Under the pieces are notes generated by a model that saw only the letters and a list, made by a program, of their open reading frames with translations, ran no database searches and was not told the origin of the DNA. Shown in pieces: positions 47,891 through 59,500 of a DNA stretch of 64,000 nt. The position numbers and the translations under genes were made by a program. The first letter of the stretch is position 1. Each line of letters opens with the position of its first letter. Origin of the DNA: Hevea brasiliensis (taxonomy: Eukaryota; Streptophyta; Magnoliopsida; Malpighiales; Euphorbiaceae); the NCBI RefSeq assembly GCF_030052815.1, contig NC_079493.1:117949132-118013131 (forward strand), read 5' to 3'.

Positions 47891-50140
47891 AGCAGAGCTT
47901 GATTAGTAGCAGCAGTTTTTAATTTCTGTTTTAAGTTTATTTTGTAATCTGTTTATTTTAGTTTTCGAACTTTGGTACTAGTTGTAATACTTTGGTAATT
48001 AGTTTTTATGATTATACTGCACTTCTTTCCTTTAGTTTACTTTAGTTTACTTTATTTTATTTTATTTTCTGCTATGGACATAGTTACTCTGTGAATGCTT
48101 TTTAGTTTAATTCTTGATTTAACTGTTAGATCTTATTTCTTTACACTTTTTCATCTTCTTGCACATTATTTTTGCACTTTATCTTTTTCTTCAATCCTAA
48201 TTTTGTTGACATTGATGAGTTGCACAATTTTCTTTGAGCCGCATCTGTTCCACATCAGCTGCAGGTAACAGCTTTCCTTACACCATTTAAGCTTATGGTA
48301 TGTTACCAATGCTTATGCTTCCGCTTTACCCTACGCAGCAGGTTAAGCAACATCTTAAGCAGTGTCAATTCATACATTTGGGATACCTTTTCACATTTTT
48401 CTCTCTAAAGCTTCATTGTTAATATCACTTTGAGCTAATTTTGGAATTCTTGACCTTATATTGATTTAATCCCCAATTGTATAAATTTCGTTAATTGATT
48501 AGTTTACACAATTTTGCCCATCTTTGCATTCATTTTAAACATTGAGGACAATGTTTCATTTGAGTTTGGGGGTGAGGGAAAAAATTTTTGCAAAATTTTT
48601 TAAAATTTTCTTTCATTCATTTATTGCATTTCATTCATCTATATATAGATAATTCATACACTTATACATAAACCACACACATGTCTATACTCATACACAT
48701 ACATTTGCATATAGTTTTCATATAGATTACACTTAGTTTTAATTTGATTTATGCATTCACTTTAGGATCATGCATATCATAAAAATAATTTTTTACCTTG
48801 TCCTTAGAGGATTGAGAGTTGCTTTGAAGAGCAATTGAGCTTACTTTTAGAAGGGTTTGATGGATTGAAAGTTCTAGATAGGTGCAAAGTTATTAGATTC
48901 TTGCCTTAGTTTATATCTTCTTAGCCAAGGGCCACCCAATCAATTGCATTGACTTTGAGTGCCTAAAGAAAACTCTAGGATGAGAAGTAGCTAATTGATG
49001 TCTCACCAATCATAGAACAATCTTTCTAAACCTTTCAAGGCGAAATCATAGCATGCACTTGAAAAAGAAATGATCTAGGCATTCTTTGAATTTTAAACCC
49101 ATATTTTAGCCTTAGCCAACCTTACTTAAAAATTTCCCTTTGGAACCAATTTGAGCCTACATTTATCCCTCTTATTCCTTTGGAACCCACATTAATACCT
49201 AGCCATAAACCCAAATACTTACCTACCCTCCATGAGAATAATTCTTTGAGCGATAGATACACTTAAAAAAAATAATAATAATAATAATTAGTTGGGAGAA
49301 GTGATTCAAAGTAAAAAAAAAAAAAAAAAAGAGGCTAGCAAATTCAATTATGGTATGTAAAGTAATTCACTACCCAAGTACACAAAGAAATGAGTTTGGG
49401 GGTGAATTGAAAGGGATAATTCAAAGTCAATGTTATCTATGTAGTCCCTCCAAAAGCTTCAAAATTATATGCTAGCATTGGTGAATAGTTGTAAAGTTCC
49501 TTCCCCCATTTGATTCAAAAAAAAATAAATAAATAAATAAAAAAATAAAAAATAAAAAAATAAAAAAATAAAAAAAAATAAAAAAAATAAAAAATATATA
49601 ATAAAAAAAATAAAAAATAAAAAAATTTTGTGTGTCTTGATCTTTTAATAATTTGATTATTCTCATATTTTGTTACCTTTATCCTTTCTTTGTTAGCCAC
49701 ATTATCACCCCCTTAGCCCCATTACAACCCTTGAAAGTCCTTTTGATCTTTTGATAGTGTTTTGCTATATTAGTGGAGATTGGAATAGGAGAATTGCCTA
49801 TGGGATTGTGATATCACTAATACATTCATGTACTTCTATCATTATTTGGGACACTTTAGTTTATGGATTACCCTATAGTCTATTTAAGCATGATTATTCT
49901 TTGTGATTGATTGGTTTGGGCTTGATGATATGGATAATTGACCCAAGGCTAAGCGGTGATAACTTTGGTAAGGATTAAATTCTTTGCATCTTGAAAGTGG
50001 GTATATGGCTTGTTGGTGGCTAAAAGTAAGCTTGAGAATTTGGATAAGTAATTTTCATAAATTTAAGGCAAGGTACCCCAAATTGTATTAATTGTTTTAA
50101 TTTGCTTGAGGACAAGCAAAGGTTTGAGTTTGGGGGAATT
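47891..50140 (+). other. Non-coding 3' region of the outer element
   Basis: Contains LTR-like motif words GGTTAAGCAACATCTTAAGCAG (48340-48362, core TTAAGCA), AACATTGAGGACAATGT with GAGTTTGGGGGTGAGGG (48537-48578), the block 48790-49260 matching the inner element's 37890-38360, a third purine tract GAGTTTGGGGGTGAATTG (49392-49409), an A-rich (TAAAA)n tract (49519-49625) that yields a false Phe/Ile-rich minus ORF, and the true PPT at 50126-50140. No gene. Confidence 0.7.
50126..50140 (+). promoter_or_regulatory. Polypurine tract of the outer element
   Basis: GAGTTTGGGGGAATT lies immediately before the 3' LTR start TGTTACACTC (50141). Confidence 0.85.
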
Positions 50141-51723
50141 TGTTACACTCATTTCATATAGGCATTTTAGGATAGTTTTGCATCCATTTTGCCCTTATAT
50201 TTTAGTATATTTTATGTTTTTAGCTTTATTTTAGCTTATTTGTTAACTTTAGATACTTTATATTTGATTTTTGTAATTTTGATGTTTTTGATAGGATTTT
50301 GTGGCAAATCGAAGATCAATGAGTGCATTAGGAAGTGATTTGAAGAAATTTAGAGTTCTTCAAGCATAGAGGAAAGTTGAAGAAATCAAGCCTTGAAAGA
50401 GCAAGTTAGCCAAAATTTGCTTGAGTTTTTGCTTAAGATCCCGCTTAGGGTAAAGCGGCAATGCTTAAGGTGCAGCACAAGTTAAGCATGAGCAAAAAAG
50501 TCCATTTTACTCTAAGTCTGCCGAGATTTGCTGAAGGTCTGCTTAACCTTAAGCAGACAGTGCGACCAGAGGCTAAAATTTGCTAAGAAGCTGCTTAGGG
50601 TTAAGCCAAGACCCTAAGCGAGAATGCCCGTAACGTGAATAGTCTTTCTTGACTTGGATAATTTTACACCTCATTTCCTATCCACTCCTTGTCTTTTATT
50701 TACTTTTAGGGCAACTTTTAGGGACCATATAAATTCATCATTTCCTTATTTTTGCCATAAGAGGAAGGGAAGGAAAAACAAAAAGGAAAGAAAATTATAT
50801 AGAAAGAGGGAGAGAAGACGCCATTCTCTCTAGGAAGAGGAGTTGCTGCACGAGTTTGGAGCTCCAGAAACCAGAGACCTTGGTTCTTCCACCTGGGTTT
50901 TCCTATTTCAGTCCTTTTGTTATGTTTTTCTTTATTCTTCCATCAATATTTCTTGTAAATACCATCATGAGTGAGTAATTTCTTTAGATTTCAGAGTTGG
51001 GAAATATGTTTTAGATTAATTTGTGGATTTGGACTGGGTATTTCCTTATTTTATATGAATATGAGTTTTGATTCCTTCCTTGTGTGCTTGATTTACTTAC
51101 CTAATGTTGGTACCCATTGGGTATTGTGTTAATATTTGATTGAAGGACCGAAAGGTGAAAGTCATTGATGGGTAATCATGGATGGGAACTTAAAATCACC
51201 TAGATTTAGAAATAAACTAGGACTTTAAGAGGAATTAATTATTGGTTACAAAACTTAATGGGTTTTAAAGTAATCAAATACATACGAAAGTAGGTTTGGT
51301 TATTTTAGAATACACTTTGATTTGCTTGAAAAAGATATCAAAGGGATTTAGAATCAATTTCCTTCAAACTCTATTTTTCCCTAAAAATTGGAATGCCCAA
51401 GACAAATCCCAATTAATTTATGCATAAACCCCAACTGGAATCACTTTTACCATAATTAGACTTTCGTTTAAATTACCCATTGTTAATTTTAGTTTAATTG
51501 CGAACTAGAATTAGAATTTATTTGTTTGCTCTTTACCCATTTCAATTAGATTAATCAATTTACCTTGCTCATTTACATTTACCATTTATTCATTAATCAT
51601 TAGCCCAAATAATCGCTTCATTCATAGTTTAGTAATCAAACAGCAAATCCTCGTGGGAACGATACTTGATTCATCACTTTATTACTTGAGACGACCCGTA
51701 TACTTGCGGATTTAGTCACAACA
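50141..51723 (+). repeat. Outer element 3' LTR (1583 bp)
   Basis: Matches 26582-28164. Most visible differences are C/T or G/A changes in the GCTTAAGC-rich U3 part, plus small indels near 50610-50650 and 51425-51440. The hairpin with GTCTGCTTAA arms is intact (50537-50558). TATA-like box at 50726-50735. Confidence 0.95.
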
Positions 51724-53024
51724 CATATAAAAACAAACTTTGTAGTTTGTGAAACTTCCCAAAGTAACTGGGGACGACACCTGAGAAAAGATTGTTGTGC
51801 ATGGCTAATCCAATTAGGTTGATGAGATTTTCCAACCCTGCAGGAATATTGCCTGTGATTTGATTCTCCCCAAGATAAAATAGATCAAGTTTGGTTGACA
51901 AATTTGCAACAGAATTTGGTAAAACACCTCCAAAGTTGTTTTTACCCAAATCCAAGATTTTCAACTTGGTACAGTTTATCAAAGAGTCGAGAAAAGCTAA
52001 GTCATTGGTTGAATTACTTCCCAGATAATTTCCGTAAACTCGAATCCTCCAGAGCCTTTTAAGATGCCCTATATTCTTTGGAACTTGTCCAACAAAGTTA
52101 TTCCAACAAGGTCAATAATTTCCAGTTGAGAAGCATTGAATAACGAATTTGGAATTGTCCCGGAGAAACTATTGTATCCACAAGAGAAAAATATGAGATT
52201 TGGGAAAGTGATACCTATGTTGTGTGGCAGATTCCCACGGAGTTGATTTTGTATAACTGAAAAGATTCTGATAGAAGATATATTGAAAAGGGATTGAGGA
52301 TTGCACCAGACAGTTGATTTGCTGTAACACCAAAAGCTGTTAAGCTTTTTAATTTGCCCAACTCGTCTGGAATATTTCCCATCAAGCCGTTATAGGATAC
52401 ACGAAAGGAAGTGAGTGATGAAAGGTTGCCCAAGGAAGCTGGGATTTCTCCTCTCAGATTGTTTGAGTTAAGGCCAAGGTTCTCAAGCTTTGTTAAAAAA
52501 CCAAGTTCTGCTGGGATTTTTCCTGATATGCGATGGTTCCGTCCCAAATGGAGTAACCTGAGCTGGGAACAGCGAGTCAAGTTGATTGGAATTTCGCCTT
52601 CCAAAGTATTGTTGTTGAGAAACAATTTTTGCAGGCGAAATAACCTACCAACTTCTTGTGGAACTTCACCATGAAAACTGTTGTTTTGGAGGTTAATAAT
52701 CCGAAGAAAACTCACGTTGCCTATATACGATGATATAGATCCAAGTAAATTATGCCCTTCCAAATCTAAGGATGTGGCCCTCTGATGCCGGTGACTGCAT
52801 ATGATTCCAAACAAGTTACAGAAAGGGAGGGAGTCATTCCATGAATTGAAGATTTGATTTGGATCGCTAGTTATTCCTTCCTTCAACTTGAGCAAAGCAA
52901 GTCGATCAGTCTCATTTCCTGAAGCATAAGCTTGCTTCCACTGTAAGTTCACAGAAAATAGGAGAATCACTTGAAGATAGATGATAAGAGAAGGAGAATG
53001 GAAGCTGATACCACGGAACCTCAT
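51724..53024 (-). pseudogene. LRR-XII receptor kinase copy A, 5' part (signal peptide and LRRs)
   Basis: ATG 53024 starts MRFRGISFHS, with a hydrophobic signal segment LIIYLQVILLFSVNL. Then the LRR N-cap NETDRLALLKLKEGITSDPNQIFNSW...PFCN..GIICSHRHQR and repeated LRRs of the plant L-x-x-N-x-L-x-G-x-I-P type. A single-base loss near 52300 breaks the frame. Sequence then continues in other frames (a further loss near 52105) to the segment 51982-51724 ending at the target duplication. There the reading resumes at 26581 (NRLSGKIPSS...). Ectodomains of this family perceive peptide ligands (EFR binds EF-Tu); the ligand here is unknown. The upstream flank is shared with copy B. Confidence 0.93.
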
Positions 53025-53334
53025 TTGGTTTGGAGAGACAGGCAGCTTTTAGAATGTTAAGAACTAGTCATACAATTAGAGTACACATATAATAGCAGTC
53101 ATTTGAAGAAGTTTTCTTTTTTTGCACTTAGGAATTTGAAAAATTGTTTGAACATGTAGTTTTAGTTTAGCTGAGACAATAAGAATAATACAACAATCAG
53201 TAATTATCTGACTGTCTTACGTTCCCAGAAATATTGGTTGTTTCATGAGCTAATAGTTCGGTTGAATAGATGTATTTTTACATTTAGATTATTTTCTTTT
53301 AATGGGTCAAATTGATAGCAATAGGATTGTTGAA

Positions 53335-53383
<49 letters not shown>

Positions 53384-53620
53384 TATATATATATGTATTC
53401 CGTCCACTTTCACATGTTGTGTTGTGCATACTCCCTCCGTCCATCTATTTTACTTATAAATTAGTTGCATTTCGTCATCAAACAAATAGTAAAAGTTCTT
53501 TGGGAATTAAATACTAAAAAGTATTTAATATTTGCTAAATGATAAAATTGCTTTAGTATTTGTTTAGCATTATAGAAATTTGAAGCCATGTGTTTGTAAC
53601 GATCTGTATCTTAAAATTGA
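53025..53620. repeat. Upstream flank of copy A, duplicated at copy B; contains (CT)n
   Basis: TTTGGTTTGGAGAGACAGGC next to the ATG and TTGTTTGAACATGTAGTTTT are shared with 62008-62240. 53460-53600 (CATCAAACAAATAGTAAAAG, AGCCATGTG) matches 63370-63445. A (CT)20 microsatellite runs 53338-53381. CTCCCTCCGTCC at 53431 is a Stowaway-type terminal word without a visible partner. No gene. Confidence 0.65.
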
Positions 53621-56388
53621 TGGCACTTTGCGTTGTTTCTTCTACCATGTACTGTGCTTGCAGTATTTTTAAAAAAATGCCCTTAAATTTACGCAGAAAT
53701 GTCCAATTACAGTAATGCATAAACAGTATTTTCTCATACTTACCCTTCGTATGTGCTGGAAAAGAAATAACTATAGTGCTTTGAAAGAAATGCCCTTGCT
53801 TTATATGTGTTGCATTGCCATGTATATACAAAATCTTGCCTATAAATAGCTATTTGGTTGCAGGCAAGAGCAAGAGTGGTTTATCGGTGTGAGAATGGTT
53901 GAGTGTAGAGATAAATGGAAGACACTGTGGGGAGAAAGGTGATGAAAACAGAGGGAGAGAGAGAGAGAGTGTGTGAGCGCGCGCGCTTAACCTAATGACG
54001 AGTTCAAGAAGCAACGCGGTGTCCAAAGATGGCATTGTTATCTAATTTCTACCAACAATTATGTATCAAGATTTGAAACAACAGACATTGGTACGTTTAA
54101 ATATCTGCACTAAAATTTCAGCTTCCTTCTGAACTTCTTTGACATAATTAATGAAAATTTGAAGTGCAGTACCAGATTAACAGCCATTTCGCCTAATGAA
54201 CAAAATTCAACGATAAACGAAGGCAATGCACAAATATCAGAAACAAAATAGTACAAAAGGAAGAGGTAATAAAAAAAGGCTGGGTTAAGAAATTAAGTTG
54301 AGGAAAAAAAAAGGGCAACTATGACTAAATTGTGTGATTAATGCCTGGTAGAGGAATTTTTATTCAAAAATATGAAAATAGGCTCACACGTCGCAGTGAG
54401 TTGAGTGGTGAAGTGAGCGGTGTAATTCGCTCGACCAAGAAAACTTCTAACTTAATTTTAAAATATAAATTATTATTTATAAATATAATTTATGTATATA
54501 ATTTTTATGGATACTTTACACGTTACCATCCCCTGACATAATCTAAAGACTAAAAAATAAATTTCTCTTAAATATTTACTATAAAAATTATATATAATCA
54601 ATTAAAATATTTACAGCAATAATAATTAAATATCTAAAAATAGTTAAAGTTGATTATATGAATATTTTTTGCTATTCAATTATGTTTGAAATAAATTTTG
54701 TATCAATTTTAATGTTACATCTTTTCATTGTTAATCCACAATTGTTAATTAATTTTCAATTTTAAAAGTAATTTGAAATTTTGTATAAATTAAAATAGGT
54801 TGAGAAAATTGCCAAAAAAGCTTATATTTATAATTTTTTTTTTATAATCATACCTTTCTAAAAAAATTATTTGTAATTTTTAACTCTTATTAACTATACC
54901 TATCATGACATTACTTGACAAATGATGTGGCATCTTTATACCATCTAGTGTGGTGTTTTTATTAGTGACATAACAGTTTTGTTAACGATAGGGTAGAATT
55001 AATAAAAATTCAAAATTCAAAATTTAATTGATATTTTTTATAGTATACGATAGAATTGTAAAAATTAAAAAAATATAAGTTTTTTTTAACAATTATCCCA
55101 AATAAAAAAGGAAAAGAGAAAAAAGACACTAATATCCTAACATTGGTCTGCGAATCAATAATAGACCTAAAGACCTATGTTTTTATATTTCACAAGAATT
55201 ATTATTTTTGATTGGATTCTTTATTTTTATAAATAAATTATTGATACAAAATTTAATTTATTATATGTGATTATTAAAATTAAATATATATAATTTTATA
55301 ATTTAATTTATTAATTTCAATTTAAATATTATTAAAATTAACTTTTTAATTTGATTTAATAAAATACATCGCTCAAATCAACTCATTTACACCCTTGGTG
55401 TCCGCGACTGCACGTGAGTGAATGACGGAAAAAAGTGAATGGGTCCTATGGTGTGGTGAGATGTACCAAACCTTAGTTGAGAGTAAGTAGTAAATTTTGA
55501 TTTAGTCCTTCTTAATAAAAGTTCTCTTTACTCAAGTCCATTTTGGCTCTGTGCTTCCAATTTCTTTCTGCTCCCTTTTTTCAACACTTGCCTGCATGCC
55601 GTGACAATTTCCTCTTCTGTAAGAAGCTCCAAAAGGGATTGAAGCTCATGGAGCCCAATAAAGGTGGAGATAAGTTTATGAAACATCCCAGATTGGACAC
55701 CAGAACGATGAACGATGATACTACTGTTGCCTCTTCCTCTACCTCTTCCTCGTCGGTGTGCTATCGCCTCACATAGTCACGTTGTTAGTAATCACCATCA
55801 ACTCATCATCTTCTTCTTTACCCTTCTCATAAAGCGAAGAGTTTCCTTTTTTTTTTTCCCCCTCTTTTAGAGGCAATGCGCTCTGTGCTGCTTTTGCATC
55901 AAAATTGAAACTATTGAACCGAACTGTAAATTTGGTTCGGTTTATTAATAAAATCGGTTTCAATTCGGATTAAAAATTTATGAAAATACATTCTATTCGA
56001 AGACCGATTTAGCTCGGTTTTGAATTGAACCGAAGTATTGCTCCCGCCTTTATTTATTTATTTTTTTTCTATTTTTACTGAAAGTCAAGCTGCAATCAGG
56101 TGTAAAGAGCACTCTGATGAAAAGTACTGAAAAGGTAAAGAATTTGCTTTCCATTCCCTTCCGATTGTTGATTAAACACTTAACCCAAATGATAAAAATG
56201 TATACTATTCCCATTAAATAGGTTTGAAGATCGAAGCAATTATCTGCTAAAGAACTGGAAAGTACAAGATTGACAATAAAGACAGACCAGATGGAATTTT
56301 GCAGGATAAAGAGAGACAAGATTGAAAGTAAATGTTTTCGTGGATTTAGATAAGGAAAAAATTGTTCACCTGTTCTACCTTTGTGGAT
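53621..56388. other. Intergenic region between receptor copies A and B
   Basis: A perfect-looking TATA box CCTATAAATAGC at 53838-53849 lies inside an inverted repeat (arms CTTGCCT/AGGCAAG), followed by GA repeats (53954-53974) and GCGCGCGC (53978-53987), but no coding sequence follows. 55649-55776 is a 42-codon ORF (MEPNKGGDKFMKHPRLD...SVCYRLT) of unknown status. 55870-56290 is the 3' flank of copy B duplicated at 24030-24360. The rest is AT-rich. Confidence 0.5.
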
Positions 56389-59324
56389 TCAGATACCAAG
56401 AAAAGTCTTTTTAATCAACTTTAGTTGTCTGCTGACATCCTCCATGCTCATTCGTTTTTTGGGTGATTCTGCTGAACAGGCAATACCAATTTCAAGCACT
56501 GAAACTACACAATTTTGTGCTTTCGCACTCATCATGCTCAGGTTTCCATTACTGTTGGACACTTCTTTTTCTTCTGATGCTGTTGTTGCAGCTTTTGTTT
56601 CTTCTATTTCTTCTGTGAGGAGGTTGGGGTCCATGACTTGCACAAGGCTTTCTGGCAATGCTGCCTTCACAAAGCTGCGAAGATTTAAGCCATCTTTGAA
56701 TATTTCATCAATTGGTGATCTTCCTGAGAACATCTCTAATACAAGGATTCCAAAGCTATATACATCCCCCTCTTTCGATGCTGGACAACCCATTCCATAC
56801 TCTGCAATTTAGAGAAGAATTATGTTAATCTGTTAATAGCCATTATGAAAACAGCAAGTTTGAAGCAGGAAAAGAAAGAAGTCGGATCAGGTCATTACCT
56901 GGAGGAGCATAACCAATTGTTCCTCTTATTCCAGTTGTGGTAGACACACTAGACATGCTTTGAGATGATTTGTTGCTTGTTGAAATGAGTCTTGCTAGAC
57001 CAAAATCAGATACATGAGCAACCATGTCATCATCCAAAAGAACATTGCTGGGTTTCAGGTCACAATGAATAATTGGATTTTTACATTGCTCATGAAGATA
57101 TTGCAAGCCTGATGTCACATCAACTGCAATATTTAATCTCTGAAGCAGGTTTAAATTCCTTGATTGAGTTTTGCCTTCTATGTTAGGATACAACAACTTC
57201 TCCAAGCTCCCATTTCCCATGAATTCAAAGATTAGAGCTCTGAATTCATTAAGTTTGTAATCCATGCTAGAGCAACATGTCAACATCTTAACAAGATTTT
57301 GATGCCTGATGCTTACCAACACTTTGCATTCAGAAATAAAGCTCTTGTAAGCACCCTTTTGTTCAAGCTTCAGGACTTCAACAGCTACTGGTCTTTCAAC
57401 TTGATCTAAAAATCGTTTATATACAGAGCCGAAGCTGCCAGATCCAATCAAATTTTTGGAGGACAATCCATTTGTTGCACGAGAAATGTCTCCATAAGAT
57501 ACCTTCAAAAATTGGTTCATTATTGACGATGAAGATGATGACCTCCGCTTTGGATTTCTTTTCCAATAAAGAAGAAGAAAGGCTAATATCGATAAGAGAC
57601 ACACAGCCACGAGAGTGAGTATAATTTGCCAGATTATAAAAAGAAGACCCTCCTCTCTTGTAGGGGCATTTTGGTAGATTGAGTTCTGGGACACCGCCGC
57701 AAAGCTTATTATTACCGGTTAATGATAGCGCACTTGCATTTCCGAAAACTCCTCCAGTTGGTACTTCACCCTCAAGATTACTGAAAGAAAGATTCAGGTA
57801 AAGTAAATATGGAATGTCTGTAGATCTTTTGGAATTCGCCCTGTCAACTGGTTTTGTGAAAGATCTAAATATTGAAGGCCTCTCAGGGACGCCAAAGATG
57901 GAGTGATGGTCCTTTGAAAGGAATTACCTTGCAGATAAAGGAATTCCAATTGTTGCAGGAATTTCACCCGAAAGATCATTTTCTGAGACATCTAGTATAC
58001 CTAAATTGGACAGCTTTCCTACTTCAAAAGATAGGACTCCAGTTAAGGAGTTTAGAGATAAATTCAGTATTTGTGTCAAGGATGGAAGAAGTAAAACCTC
58101 AGGGGGAATTACTCCAGTCAGTCTGTTATGTGCAATGTCTAAGTAATTTGGCAGTTTCCAATGCTTGAAGGAATGCTTCCTTGAAAATTGTTGTCTGATA
58201 AGTCGAGTTCAAGCAAATGGGTAACGTTTCCGATGGAGGATGGAATCTCACCTGACAACCTATTTCGAGCTAAACTCGAACTTTCTAGTTTGTCAAACTT
58301 CCCAAGGTAACTGGGGAAGACACCTGATAAAAGATTATTGTTCATGACTAATCCAGTCAACTTGATGAGATTTTCTAACCCTGCAGGAATGGTGCCTCTG
58401 ATTTGATTTTGCCCAAAATAAAGTAAATCAATTTCGATTGACAGATTAGACACAGAATTGGGGAAAACACCCCTAAAATTGTTTAGACCAAAACCGAACT
58501 TTTTCAACTTGGTACAGTTTATCAAAGAGTCAAGAAAAGCCAAGTCATTGGTTGAATTACTTCCCAGATGATTTCCATAAAGTCCTATCCACCAGAGGTT
58601 TTTAAGATTTCCTATATTCATTGGAACTTGTCCAACAAAGTTATTAGAACCAAGATCAATTACTTCCAGTTGAGAAGCATTGAATAATGAATTTGGAATT
58701 GTCCCAGAGAAATTATTGTTACTAAATGACAGTAATGTGAGATTTGACAGGGAGACGCCTAAGTTGTCTGGGAGATTCCCATGGAGTTGATTATTTACAA
58801 CAGAAAATCTTGTGATAGAAGAGATATTGAAAAGGGATTGAGGAATTGTACCAGATAGTTGATTTGTTCCAACACCAAAATAGGTCAAGCTTGTTAATTT
58901 GCCCAAATCATCAGGAATATTTCCCTGCTAGCCGTTGTATTATACAAGAAAGGCAGTGAGCGATGAAAGGTTGCCCAAGGAAGCTGGGATTTCTCCTGTC
59001 AGGTTGTTTGAGATAAGGCTAAGTTTCTGAAGCTTATTCAAAGAACCAAGTTCTGCTGGGATTTTTCCTGATATGTGGTAGCTCCATCCCAAATCAAGTG
59101 TCCTCAGCCTGGAACAGCGAGTCAAGTTGATTGGAATTTCGCCTTCCAAAGTATTAATGTTGAGAAACAAATTTTGCAGACGAAATAACCTACCAATTTC
59201 TTGTGGAACTTCACCATGTAAACTGTTGTTTTGGAGGTTGATGGTCTTAAGAAAACTCAGGTTGCCAATATATGGTGATATAGATCCAAATAAATTCTGC
59301 CCTTCCAAGTCTAAGGATGTGACC
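56389..59324 (-). pseudogene. LRR-XII receptor kinase copy B, main part (LRRs, TM, kinase)
   Basis: Continues from 61753 after the solo LTR. LRRs SLDLEGQNLFGSISPYIGNL... to ~58140; decayed last LRRs; transmembrane helix WQIILTLVAVCLLSILAFLLLYW; kinase with GSGSFGSVYK, catalytic loop HCDLKPSN (non-RD, Asp present), VSDFGLA and GYAPP. Intron 56898-56802 has normal GT and AG. Exon 2 is 56801-56389. Lesions: TAG at 58928-58930, a short deletion near 58145, a one-base loss near 57815, and the ATP-anchoring lysine replaced by Glu (VAVEVLKL, 57377-57379). It therefore could not act as an active kinase even if the frame were whole. Close paralogue of copy A. Confidence 0.93.
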
Positions 59325-59436
59325 TGTAATACCCCTCACCAGTCTACAGTGTAGCCGAGTCCATATTCGGTGTCGGAGCACCCTATCTTGTCCTGTCGTG
59401 TCTCTTGTTAATTTTAAACTTATAGAAATGATGTGG

Positions 59437-59500
<64 letters not shown>

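Larger units (their letters stand above)
26582..51723 (+). mobile_element. Outer Athila-like Gypsy retrotransposon, inserted in receptor-kinase copy A
   Basis: Two 1583-bp LTRs (26582-28164 and 50141-51723) bound the element. The 5-bp target duplication catat is perfect (26577-26581 and 51724-51728). The PBS TGGCGCCGTTGCCGGGG follows the left LTR and a polypurine tract precedes the right one. Own content is ~14.0 kb: gag, protease-RT-RNase H-integrase (Gypsy order) and an env-like ORF. An 11.1-kb related element (29703-40801) sits in its gag. By eye the LTRs differ at roughly 20 sites plus a few small indels. The insertion is therefore fairly recent but older than the inner one. It lies antisense to the receptor gene. 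Confidence 0.97.

Noticed and set aside
49472..49700. Phe/Ile/Tyr-rich minus-strand ORFs
   Set aside because: Translation of a (TAAAA)n tract in the 3' region of the outer element.
55649..55776. Small ORF MEPNKGGDKF...
   Set aside because: Too short and unrecognised; kept only as a mention in the intergenic entry.
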